Assembly: GCA_964448675.1 (NCBI GenBank)
Contig: CAYUZU010000014.1
Coordinates: 56,895 to 120,894 of the forward strand
From: CAYUZU01 sp964448675
Lineage (GTDB): Bacteria; Planctomycetota; Phycisphaerae; UBA1845; Fen-1342
DNA length: 64,000 nucleotides
Direction: 5' to 3'
Part shown: in pieces, positions 56,631-64,000 of the stretch
Position numbering within the stretch: the stretch's first letter is position 1
Layout: every line of letters starts with the position of its first letter
Translations under genes and position numbers: made by a program
The notes under the pieces: generated by a model
Seen by the model: the letters and a program-made list of their open reading frames with translations, nothing else
Told to the model about the DNA's origin: nothing
The model's database searches: none

Positions 56631-59195
56631 ATGAAGACCTTGCTGCGACGGGTTTCGTGCTGGCGTGTGCTGCTGGCGGCGGGGATAGCGCTGCTCGCCG
56701 GAGCCACAGCGAAGGTGGAAGCATCGTGGGGCGACCTTTCGTGGGACAAGCTGCCCGCGCACCCGCAGCCGGTGGGCGGGCCGTTCGTGGGCGTCCTGGA
56801 TGATCAACTCGTGGTCGCCGGCGGCGCTCATTTCCCCACGCCGTTGTTCGAGGGCGGCGAGAAGGTCTGGGTGGCGGACGTCTTTGCGCTCGCGCCGGGG
56901 GAAACCGCCTGGCGGCGCATCGGCGCCTTGCCGGCGCCCCGCGCGTATGGCGGGGCCGTGTCCCTGGATGACGGCCTGTTGCTGATCGGGGGCGGTGATG
57001 CGCAAACACACACGGCCCGCGTGACACGCATGCACCGGGCCGCGGGCGAACTCGTCTTTGAAGAGTGGCCGGCGCTGCCCGAGCCGACGGCATTCTGCGG
57101 CGTCGCGCGTTCGGGGCAGTTCATCTACGTGGTTGGCGGTCGCACGGCCCCGGACGCCCCGGAAGCGCTGCGGGTGTTCTGGCGCCTGGACCTGGACGAC
57201 CGCGCCGCAGGCTGGTCCGCGCTGCCGGCCTGGCCCGGCCCGGCGCGGCTGTTGCCGGTGGTTGCGGCACCGGCCGACCAGGTCCTCGTGGCCAGTGGCG
57301 CCGAGCTGAGCCCGGACGCCGAGGGCAACGCGCAGCGACGCTACCTGCGGGACGCGTATCTGTACCGGCCGGACAGGGGCTGGCAACCGTGCGCCGCGTT
57401 GCCGCACGCCGTCGTGGCGGCACCGAGCATCGCGGTCGGGGCCGCGCACGTGCTCGTGTTCGGCGGCGATGACGGTGCCCTCGCGGACCAGGTGGCCGTG
57501 CTGCAAGACGAGCATCCAGGCTTCCGTCGCGAAGTTCTCGCGTACCACCTCACGACCGATACCTGGCGGGCGTTCGCGCAGCTGCCCGCCACGCCGGTGA
57601 CTACCGGCGCAGTGCGCTGGCAGGACGCGATCGTCATTCCGACCGGCGAGGACCGGCCCGGCCATCGCACGGCTGTCGTACACGACGTGGCCCTGGCCCT
57701 GGGCAAACAGGTCTTCAAGCCGCTCGACTACGTCATGCTGGTGATCTACATCGCGGCGCTGGTCGCGATGGGCTTCTATTTCGCGCGGCGCGAGAAGACA
57801 ACCGAGGACTTCTTTCTGGGCGGGCGGCGCGTGCCGTGGTGGGCGGCCGGCATGAGCATCTTCGGGACGCAACTCAGCGCGATCACGTTCATGGCGATCC
57901 CGGCCAAGGCCTACGCCACGAACTGGACGTTCATCCTGGTGAATGCCTGCATCGTGCTTATCGCGCCGGTGGTGGTGTGGTTCTACCTGCCGTTCTTCCG
58001 CGGGCTGCAGATCACGACCGCCTACGAGTATCTCGAGCGGCGCTTCAGTGTCGTCCTGCGGCTGTTCGGCAGCCTGAGTTTCATCGCGTTCCAGCTCGGC
58101 CGGATGGGGATCGTGCTGTTCCTGCCGGCCATCGCCCTGTCGACCGTCACCGGCCTGGACATCTACGTCTGCATCATCGCGATGGGCGCCCTGTGCACCA
58201 TCTACACCGTGCTGGGCGGCATCGAGGCGGTGATCTGGACCGACGTGCTCCAGGTGTTCGTCCTGATGGGCGGCGCGCTGCTGAGCTTCGTCATCGTCGT
58301 CATGGATATCGACGGCGGGCTAGCCCAGATGCTCAGCGTCGCGCGCGCGGACGACAAGCTGCACGTCTTCAACTGGACCTGGGACTACACGGTGACCGCC
58401 GTCTGGGTCGTCGTCATCGGCAATATCTTCGCGAATCTCGTCCCCTACACGACCGACCAGACCGTAATTCAGCGCTACCTCACCACGCCCAGCGAGCGCA
58501 TGGCCGCCCGGGCCGTGTGGACCAACGCAGCCCTGACGATCCCCGCCGCGTTCATCTTCTTCGGCGTCGGAACCGCCCTGTACGTGTTCTACAAGCTCCA
58601 CCCCGAGTACCTGAACCCGGTCCTGCAGAACGACGCGATCCTGCCGTGGTTCGTGGCCCAGCAACTCCCGGCGGGCGTGAGCGGACTGGTGATCGCCGGC
58701 CTCTTCGCGGCGGCCATGTCCAGCCTGGACAGCAGCATGAACAGCGTGGCCGCGGCCATCACGACGGACTTCTACGAGCGCTTTTCGCCCCGCGCGCGAG
58801 GCGGGAATCACCTCCGGCTCGCCCGCGTCCTGACAGTGATTCTCGGCGTGGTCGGCACGAGCACCGCAGCATTGATGGCCGGTTACGAGATCAAGTCGCT
58901 GTGGGATCTGTTCCTGCGGTTCATCGGTCTCTTCGGGGGCAGCCTGGCCGGTGTCTTTGCGCTCGGGATCTTCACGACCCGCGGCAACAGCGTCGGTGCG
59001 CTGTGCGGTGCGATCGTCGGCGTGATCGCGGTCTTCGCCACGCAGCAGTTCACCGCGGTTCACTTCTTCCTGTACGCCGGCATCGGCATCGTAGTGAGCT
59101 TCGGCGTCGGGTATGCCACGAGCCTCGCGGTGCCGTGCGCGCGCCGCAACCTGACCGACCTGACCCTGTACACGCGCACACCGAGAGGAGCTTGA
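56631..59195 (+). CDS. Sialic-acid mutarotase (NanM-type Kelch) fused to sodium:solute symporter
   Basis: Fusion of 854 residues. Seen: signal peptide (about 10-30), Kelch-type beta propeller (about 32-350) with repeats such as VVAGGAHF, LLLIGGGDA, YVVGGRTA and VLVFGGDDG, matching the circularly permuted N-acetylneuraminate mutarotase family; then a sodium:solute symporter domain (about 361-845) with around 13 TM helices, FLGGRRVPWWAAGMSIFGTQ and GLFAAAMSSLDSSMNS. The propeller would lie in the periplasm and feed the transporter. This fusion is known from Bacteroidetes and related bacteria. The start is 18 bases after the UroD-like gene. It should import N-acetylneuraminate or a similar sugar. 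Confidence 0.93.
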   Translation: MKTLLRRVSCWRVLLAAGIALLAGATAKVEASWGDLSWDKLPAHPQPVGGPFVGVLDDQLVVAGGAHFPTPLFEGGEKVWVADVFALAPGETAWRRIGALPAPRAYGGAVSLDDGLLLIGGGDAQTHTARVTRMHRAAGELVFEEWPALPEPTAFCGVARSGQFIYVVGGRTAPDAPEALRVFWRLDLDDRAAGWSALPAWPGPARLLPVVAAPADQVLVASGAELSPDAEGNAQRRYLRDAYLYRPDRGWQPCAALPHAVVAAPSIAVGAAHVLVFGGDDGALADQVAVLQDEHPGFRREVLAYHLTTDTWRAFAQLPATPVTTGAVRWQDAIVIPTGEDRPGHRTAVVHDVALALGKQVFKPLDYVMLVIYIAALVAMGFYFARREKTTEDFFLGGRRVPWWAAGMSIFGTQLSAITFMAIPAKAYATNWTFILVNACIVLIAPVVVWFYLPFFRGLQITTAYEYLERRFSVVLRLFGSLSFIAFQLGRMGIVLFLPAIALSTVTGLDIYVCIIAMGALCTIYTVLGGIEAVIWTDVLQVFVLMGGALLSFVIVVMDIDGGLAQMLSVARADDKLHVFNWTWDYTVTAVWVVVIGNIFANLVPYTTDQTVIQRYLTTPSERMAARAVWTNAALTIPAAFIFFGVGTALYVFYKLHPEYLNPVLQNDAILPWFVAQQLPAGVSGLVIAGLFAAAMSSLDSSMNSVAAAITTDFYERFSPRARGGNHLRLARVLTVILGVVGTSTAALMAGYEIKSLWDLFLRFIGLFGGSLAGVFALGIFTTRGNSVGALCGAIVGVIAVFATQQFTAVHFFLYAGIGIVVSFGVGYATSLAVPCARRNLTDLTLYTRTPRGA

Positions 59196-59197
59196 TC

Positions 59198-61918
59198 GTG
59201 GCTTCCGACCGATTGACCCTGGCGAACCTATTCGTGATCGGCTTGCTGCTCGCGGCCACGGCGGTGGCCGGTGCAGGCGAGGCCGCCGCGACGCACTTCA
59301 TCCGTGACAACCTGCCACTGGGCGTCCGCACAATCGGCGCAAACTGGCACGCGACGACGGCGGGATTCGTGGGCAACGGCACCGGCCAGTATGTCTTCGC
59401 CGCCAGTTCGATCGAGCCCGGCGACTTCCACATTCGCGCGGTGTTCAGCTTCGATGCCCTCGCGGAAAGCGCCGCCTGCTTCATCCTGGGCGACAGCGAT
59501 TTCGTCTTCGAGGGCCCAAAAGGCAACATGCGTCTGCGCGGTCCGCTGTCCGGCACCACCTCGCGCTCGCTCGGCAAGCCACCGCGACCGCTCCGCGCCG
59601 GCCGCCCCGTCACCTTCGAGGTGATCCGGCGGAAGGACAAGCTCACCTTCCGGATCGACGGTGACGAGATCGTGACCACGGACGCCCCCACCGGCCGCAT
59701 CGCGCGCTTCGGCTTTCGCCCGTGGCGGGCCCGCATCTCGATCCAGGACTTTTCCGTCGTCGGGTCCACGGAACTGCGCCCCGTCCAGTGGCAGGTGCCT
59801 TGGCTCGATCTGGCGGAGGACGAGGACCGGCAGACCATCGTCGAACGGTCCGACGGCACCTACCTGGGCCATCCGGACACCGTCCTCCTGGCCGACGGCC
59901 GCACCCTGTACGTTACGTATCCCCTCGGCCACGGTGGTCCCGCCGCGGTACTCAAGCGCTCGACCGATGGCGGCCGAACCTGGAGCGAACGGCTGCCCGT
60001 GCCCGACAATTGGCAGACCGCCACCAATTGTCCGACAATCCACCGCCTCACCGGCCCGGACGGCGTCGAGCGCCTCATCCTGTTCGAGGGCAACGGCCCG
60101 ATGCGGCAGTCCATCTCGACCGATGGCGGCGCCACCTGGTCCCCGCTCGAGCCGAACGGGCTGCATTGCGTCGTCGCCCCGATCGACATCCTGCCGTTGC
60201 CTGACGGGCAGCATCTCGCGTTGTACCAATGGCGCGGTGCGGTCGACGGCAGCGCCGTCTACCAGGCGGTGTCGAGCGACGGCGGGCAGAGCTGGCGCGG
60301 TGAGCGTGTCATTGCGGACCTCGGCGGAGCCAGCCTGTGCGAACCCGGGCCGGTCTTGTCGTCCGACGGGCGACAGATCGCCGTCCTGATTCGAGAGAAC
60401 AAGCGCAAGTATCACACGCTGCTGATCTACAGCCGCGACCAGGGGCAGACCTGGTCGAAGCCTGTCGCCGCAGCCAGCGTGCTGACCGGGGATCGCCACA
60501 TCATTCGCCGTGCGGCGGATGGGCGCCTGGTTATTACGTTCCGTGACATGGCGCCCGGCAGCCCGACGCGTGGCGATTTCGTCGCGTGGGTCGGCACGTG
60601 GGAAGACCTGCTGCAACGCCGCGAAGGCCAGTACCGCGTGCGCTTACTCGATAACCCCGCCCGTTGGAAGGACACGGGCTATGCCGGACTCGAGCGGTTG
60701 CCCGACGGCACGTTCGTCTCGACGACCTATTGCCCGCTCAGCGCGAACCGGAGGCCGTCCGTGATCAGCGTACGCTTCAAGCTCGCGGAGCTCGACCCGC
60801 GGGCCGAGCACCTGAGTCTGCAGAAACAGCATCTCTGGACGAGCGGCGTCGGCGGCTATGACACCTACCGCATCCCCGCCCTGTTGACCGCCGCCGACGG
60901 TACGGTGCTCGCCTTCTGCGAAGGTCGCAAGCACTCACGCAGAGACGCCGGTGACATCGACCTGCTGCTGCGTCGCAGCACGGACGGCGGGGCCACCTGG
61001 GGCCCGGTGCAGGTCGTCTGGGACGATGGGGCCAATACCGCCGGCAATCCCTGCCCGGTGCTCGATCGCAAGTCCGGGCGGATCTGGCTGGCCGCGACGC
61101 ACAATCTGGGAAAGGACCACGAGTCCGAGATCCTCGCCCGGACGGCGGAGGGTACGCGCACGGTGTGGCTGCTGTATAGCGACGACCACGGCACGACGTG
61201 GTCGCCCCCCCGCGAGATCACGGCGGACGTCAAGCGCGAGGACTGGACCTGGTACGCGACCGGGCCGGGCGTGGGCATTCAGCTGCGTTCGGGCCGCCTG
61301 GTGATCCCCTGCGACCATGCCATGGCCGGATCGAAGCAATACGGTTCGCACGTGATCTACAGTGACGACGGCGGCCGGAACTGGCACATCGGCGGCGTGA
61401 TTCCGGATCGCGTCAACGAGTGCCAGGTGGTCGAGACATCCAACGGCGACCTCCTGCTGAACATGCGCAGCTATCACAAACGCCACCGGCGCGCCGTGGC
61501 CCGCAGTACGGACGGCGGCCTGACGTGGTCGGCCCTGCGGCACGACGAAGCGCTCGTCGAGCCGGTCTGCCAGGCCAGTCTGATTCGTTACGACCAAGCG
61601 CAAGCGGGCGCCCACCCACCGCTGCTGTTCATGAACCCGGCCAGCACGGCCCGCATGAACATGGTCCTGCGAATGAGTTATGATGACGGCAAGTCGTGGC
61701 CGGTGCAGAAGGTGCTGCATCCCGGGCCGGGGGCCTACTCCAGCCTCGCGACGCTGCCGGACGGGCAGGTCGGCTGTCTGTACGAATGCGGCGACCGCGC
61801 ACCGTACGAACATATTTGCCTCGCGCGGGTTGACCTCGGCTGGCTGACCGACCACGCTGATGTGTCCGGTTCGCGGGCGAATCCGGGGCCCGCACCGCAA
61901 GAGACGAACGAGGAATGA
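59198..61918 (+). CDS. Tandem sialidase-type protein with N-terminal beta-sandwich domain
   Basis: Secreted protein of 906 residues. Seen: signal peptide (about 8-26); a concanavalin-like/DUF1080-type domain (about 30-188); a first six-bladed propeller (about 195-530) with Asp boxes STDGGRTW, STDGGATW, SSDGGQSW and SRDQGQTW but no FRIP; and a second propeller (about 545-895) with YRIPALL, DAGDIDLLLRRS, STDGGATW, SDDHGTTW and STDGGLTW, which has the catalytic signatures. So the second half is the likely sialidase and the first probably binds or is inactive. The GTG at 59198 follows GAGAGGAG by seven bases and lies two bases after the symporter stop. Confidence 0.9.
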   Translation: MASDRLTLANLFVIGLLLAATAVAGAGEAAATHFIRDNLPLGVRTIGANWHATTAGFVGNGTGQYVFAASSIEPGDFHIRAVFSFDALAESAACFILGDSDFVFEGPKGNMRLRGPLSGTTSRSLGKPPRPLRAGRPVTFEVIRRKDKLTFRIDGDEIVTTDAPTGRIARFGFRPWRARISIQDFSVVGSTELRPVQWQVPWLDLAEDEDRQTIVERSDGTYLGHPDTVLLADGRTLYVTYPLGHGGPAAVLKRSTDGGRTWSERLPVPDNWQTATNCPTIHRLTGPDGVERLILFEGNGPMRQSISTDGGATWSPLEPNGLHCVVAPIDILPLPDGQHLALYQWRGAVDGSAVYQAVSSDGGQSWRGERVIADLGGASLCEPGPVLSSDGRQIAVLIRENKRKYHTLLIYSRDQGQTWSKPVAAASVLTGDRHIIRRAADGRLVITFRDMAPGSPTRGDFVAWVGTWEDLLQRREGQYRVRLLDNPARWKDTGYAGLERLPDGTFVSTTYCPLSANRRPSVISVRFKLAELDPRAEHLSLQKQHLWTSGVGGYDTYRIPALLTAADGTVLAFCEGRKHSRRDAGDIDLLLRRSTDGGATWGPVQVVWDDGANTAGNPCPVLDRKSGRIWLAATHNLGKDHESEILARTAEGTRTVWLLYSDDHGTTWSPPREITADVKREDWTWYATGPGVGIQLRSGRLVIPCDHAMAGSKQYGSHVIYSDDGGRNWHIGGVIPDRVNECQVVETSNGDLLLNMRSYHKRHRRAVARSTDGGLTWSALRHDEALVEPVCQASLIRYDQAQAGAHPPLLFMNPASTARMNMVLRMSYDDGKSWPVQKVLHPGPGAYSSLATLPDGQVGCLYECGDRAPYEHICLARVDLGWLTDHADVSGSRANPGPAPQETNEE

Positions 61919-61920
61919 AG

Positions 61921-62706
61921 ATGCGGCCAAGCCGAGTACGCCAACGCTGGCAGGCGGGGCATCCCGCCTTTTGCACGCAGCTTGCGCTGACCGATCCCGA
62001 CGTCTGCGAGATCGTCAGCGCCATGGGTTTCGATTGCATCTGGCTCGACCTGGAGCATCATCAGAAATCGACCGAGACCGCCGCGGCACTGATTCGCGCC
62101 ACCCGTATCGGCTCGGCCGACGTGATCGCGCGCCCTGGCAAGGGAGAGTACATGCGCATGGCCCGTCTGCTCGAGGCGGGCGCACACGGCATCCTGTATC
62201 CGCGCTGTGATGACGCCGCCGAGGCGCGCGAAGTCGTCCGCTGGAGCAAGTTCGCGCCGCTCGGCGAACGCGGACTCGACGGTGGAAACCCGGACAACGG
62301 CTTCGGAGCCGCCGGTATCGGCGACTACACCACCACCGCCAACGAGCAGACGTTCCTGGCCGTGCAGATCGAGTCGCCCGCCGCCGTCGAGCGCGCCGCG
62401 GCGATCGCCGAGGTGACCGGCGTCGACCTGCTCTTTTTCGGCCCCGGCGACTACTCGGTCATGTGCGGCGTGCCCGGCCAGCCCCAGCACGAGCAGGTCC
62501 TCCGCGCGCGCGAGCAGGTTTGCCAGGCAGCGCTGCGGGCCGGCAAACGCTTCGGGACGCTCTGTTTCGACGTCGATGATGTTCGGCGGGTGCTCGACCT
62601 GGGCGGCACGTTCATCGCCTACGGTGCCGATCGCCCGCTGCTTCGCGCCGCCTTCACGACCATGCGGCAGCAAATGAGCGAACTGGGCTTCCGCTTCGAG
62701 GACTGA
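61921..62706 (+). CDS. HpcH/HpaI-family aldolase
   Basis: Cytoplasmic aldolase of 261 residues, class II (metal-dependent). Seen: LDLEHHQKS near 43-51, RPGKGEYMRMARLLEAGAHG, and metal-site acids in VQIESPAA and FFGPGDYS. Enzymes of this family cleave 2-keto-3-deoxy sugar acids and related substrates to pyruvate and an aldehyde. The ATG at 61921 is preferred because GAGG lies seven bases upstream; an ATG two codons earlier overlaps the sialidase stop but has no spacing for a site. It is the last gene of the run from the GntR gene. It could act on a sialic-acid breakdown product, which is inferred. Confidence 0.93.
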   Translation: MRPSRVRQRWQAGHPAFCTQLALTDPDVCEIVSAMGFDCIWLDLEHHQKSTETAAALIRATRIGSADVIARPGKGEYMRMARLLEAGAHGILYPRCDDAAEAREVVRWSKFAPLGERGLDGGNPDNGFGAAGIGDYTTTANEQTFLAVQIESPAAVERAAAIAEVTGVDLLFFGPGDYSVMCGVPGQPQHEQVLRAREQVCQAALRAGKRFGTLCFDVDDVRRVLDLGGTFIAYGADRPLLRAAFTTMRQQMSELGFRFED

Positions 62707-62738
62707 GCGGCGCAACCCCGTTTCAGCGTCCGGGCAAT

Positions 62739-63674
62739 CTAGGGCGCAGTGAGGAATTCCGGCAGGAGCGCCTGCGCAATCGGCCGCAACTCCTCGGCTT
62801 GGGCCGGCGGCACGGAGCGATACGGCCAGCGCATTCGCGTCCCGACCGGGGCCCAGGCGCCGATTGCCGCGAGCAGCTTGTCGACGGCCGGGTTGGCGAA
62901 CCGCTCCCTGGAGATCAGCGGCTCGATATGCGCCGACATGAACTGCCGCAGCCGCTGCTCCAGGGCCAGCGCGGCCGGCATGTCGGTATGCATCAGGTCG
63001 GTCCAGTGCTGAGCGCCGCGCGGGCTGAGACACGCGACGTTCGAATACGACCCCGCCGCCCCCTGCGACAGGCCGGTTGCCAGATGATGACCGGGCACGA
63101 ATACGGACAGCTTGCTCGCGTGCTTGCGCATCTGCACGTACCATGCCTCGTCGCCGTCGGCCACCTTCACACCCACCAGCAGCGGAACGGCCGCCTGCAG
63201 CGCCCCAAACGTCTCGGGTGCCAGAACGCGTTTGGCATGCGGCGGATTGTAGAGCACGACGCCGATGGGATCGGTCACTGCTGTCACGCGTGTCAGAAAG
63301 GCGATCGCCTCCGCGTCGGTCACGGGGAACCAGTCCGGCAGGATCACCTGAATGGCGGATGGACACAGCGTTGCGGCGAATCGCACTCGCTCGAGCGTAA
63401 GCGCCGGGCTCATGTGGCCGGCGCCGAGCTGGAATGGCATGCCGGCCGACTCACACAGTTGCGCCAGCAGGGTCGAGACCCGCTCGAACTCATGCTGTGT
63501 CTGATTATGAAACTCGCCCGTGGTCCCGTTGGAGTAGATTCCGTCGACGCCGGCGGCGATGAGCGTTTCGATCTCGGCGCGCAGGCGCCCGAAGTCGATT
63601 GATTCATCGTCATTGATGGGCAGGATCAGCGTAGCCCAGTTGCCGCGGATGCCCGATGCGCATAGAGGTTCCAT
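62739..63674 (-). CDS. Dihydrodipicolinate synthase / N-acetylneuraminate lyase family protein
   Basis: Cytoplasmic TIM-barrel lyase of 311 residues. Seen: GTTGE near 50-54, the active-site tyrosine Y142 in VVLYNPP, and the Schiff-base lysine K170 in VGVKVADGD. Family members cleave sialic acid to pyruvate and N-acetylmannosamine or condense aspartate semialdehyde with pyruvate. The context next to sialidases and a sialic-acid symporter favours N-acetylneuraminate lyase (NanA-type), but GTTGE is shared by all branches, so this is an inference. The ATG at 63674 is used; the in-frame region before it is not. It converges with the aldolase gene 32 bases away. Confidence 0.92.
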   Translation of the reverse strand: MEPLCASGIRGNWATLILPINDDESIDFGRLRAEIETLIAAGVDGIYSNGTTGEFHNQTQHEFERVSTLLAQLCESAGMPFQLGAGHMSPALTLERVRFAATLCPSAIQVILPDWFPVTDAEAIAFLTRVTAVTDPIGVVLYNPPHAKRVLAPETFGALQAAVPLLVGVKVADGDEAWYVQMRKHASKLSVFVPGHHLATGLSQGAAGSYSNVACLSPRGAQHWTDLMHTDMPAALALEQRLRQFMSAHIEPLISRERFANPAVDKLLAAIGAWAPVGTRMRWPYRSVPPAQAEELRPIAQALLPEFLTAP

Positions 63675-63903
63675 CGCCCGGCCAGTATAGTGCGCGCATG
63701 CCGTAACGTCGAACGAGTGCATTCAGGCGGAGCATCATGAGGTGAGTTCCACATTGCGACACGGGTATCCAATGACCGCGCAAGCCAGCCGGCTCCGCAC
63801 CCACTGACAGGATCGTGCGAACGGAAGTCTTGCAGAACCACGGGCATCACCGCCAGGCGCCGAGGACGCGCCGCAGCATCACCATACGGGCCGCGATGGT
63901 GAC
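63675..63903. other. Region upstream of the lyase gene
   Basis: About 230 bases with no recognisable gene. It should contain the lyase promoter (minus strand). A stop codon at 63805-63807 opens the frame that leads into the RHS-like fragment. Confidence 0.4.
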
Positions 63904-64000
63904 GTGTTCACCGCCCCGCACGCCTGGATGTACTGCTACAACGATCGCAACGAGCTGACCGGCTCGACGCGGGACGCCGACCCGAACAACCTGGTCTGGA
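63904..64000 (+). pseudogene. RHS/YD-repeat fragment, cut by window end
   Basis: A frame open from about 63808 to the window end contains AWMYCYNDRNELTGSTR, which matches the YD repeat of RHS-type proteins. The only in-frame start candidate is a GTG at 63904 with no ribosome site, and no signal or N-terminal region precedes it. It is therefore probably a remnant or an internal piece of a larger locus; sequence beyond the window would decide. Confidence 0.45.

Noticed and set aside
57836..59197. Upstream extension of the tandem sialidase frame into the symporter gene
   Set aside because: It overlaps the symporter in another frame and is Arg/His-rich; a GTG with a ribosome site at 59198 begins the signal peptide.

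Overview
The window looks like a chromosomal segment of a high-GC Planctomycetota bacterium, perhaps from or near the Phycisphaerae. The evidence is three secreted proteins ending in PEP-CTERM sorting tails, six secreted proteins ending in or near EF-hand (dockerin-like) repeats, Cys-rich DCNGNG-type calcium repeats, LamG-rich surface proteins, and a pseudopilin-type protein with a DGH tail motif. This placement is inferred from protein families, not from a marker tree. No rRNA, tRNA, CRISPR array or intact insertion sequence was seen.

Layout. 1-1727: 3' part of a membrane-anchored coiled-coil protein. 1761-5288 (-): dnaE. 5455-5988 (-): PEP-CTERM protein. 6495-8468 (+): chemoreceptor with two extracytoplasmic CZB domains. 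8561-9499 (-): cation diffusion facilitator. 9654-10814 (-): SUKH-HD fusion. 11253-14261 (+): large secreted EF-hand-repeat protein. 14565-26424 (+): a ten-gene envelope operon, the most unusual part of the window. It encodes two substrate-binding/OmpA fusions, a vWA membrane protein, a membrane coiled-coil protein, PspA, a free substrate-binding protein, an ABC permease and ATPase, an AAA+ ATPase and a radical-SAM-like protein. 26497-28669 (-): PqiA-like and MCE proteins. 28856-32404 (-): giant MscS-type channel. 32640-36544 (-): a tight six-gene operon with FolE and a BLUF photoreceptor at its end.

36732-39983 (-): large repeat protein of unknown function. 40626-41294 (+): PEP-CTERM protein. 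41744-47214: divergent GH3 and GH5 glycosidases that share CBM6 plus dockerin-like tails (beta-glucan/cellulose use). 47619-63674: a sialic-acid utilisation locus. It holds LamG and sialidase proteins, a GntR/FCD regulator, a pseudopilin, a URO-D-like protein, a mutarotase-symporter fusion, a double-propeller sialidase, an HpcH/HpaI aldolase, and a convergent DHDPS/NAL-family lyase. Two copies of the palindrome TTGTATACAA, one before the GntR gene and one before the first LamG gene, suggest a local GntR regulon. The last ~100 bases hold a fragment of an RHS/YD-repeat coding region.

How the genes may work together. In the sialic-acid locus, extracellular sialidases would release sialic acid, the Kelch domain would mutarotate it, the fused symporter would import it, and the NAL-like lyase would cleave it; no kinase, epimerase or deacetylase for later steps is in the window. 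In the 14.5-26.4 kb operon, the periplasmic binding modules anchored to peptidoglycan or the inner membrane, the ABC transporter, PspA and the AAA+ ATPase suggest a ligand-responsive envelope device. The ligand and output cannot be read from sequence.
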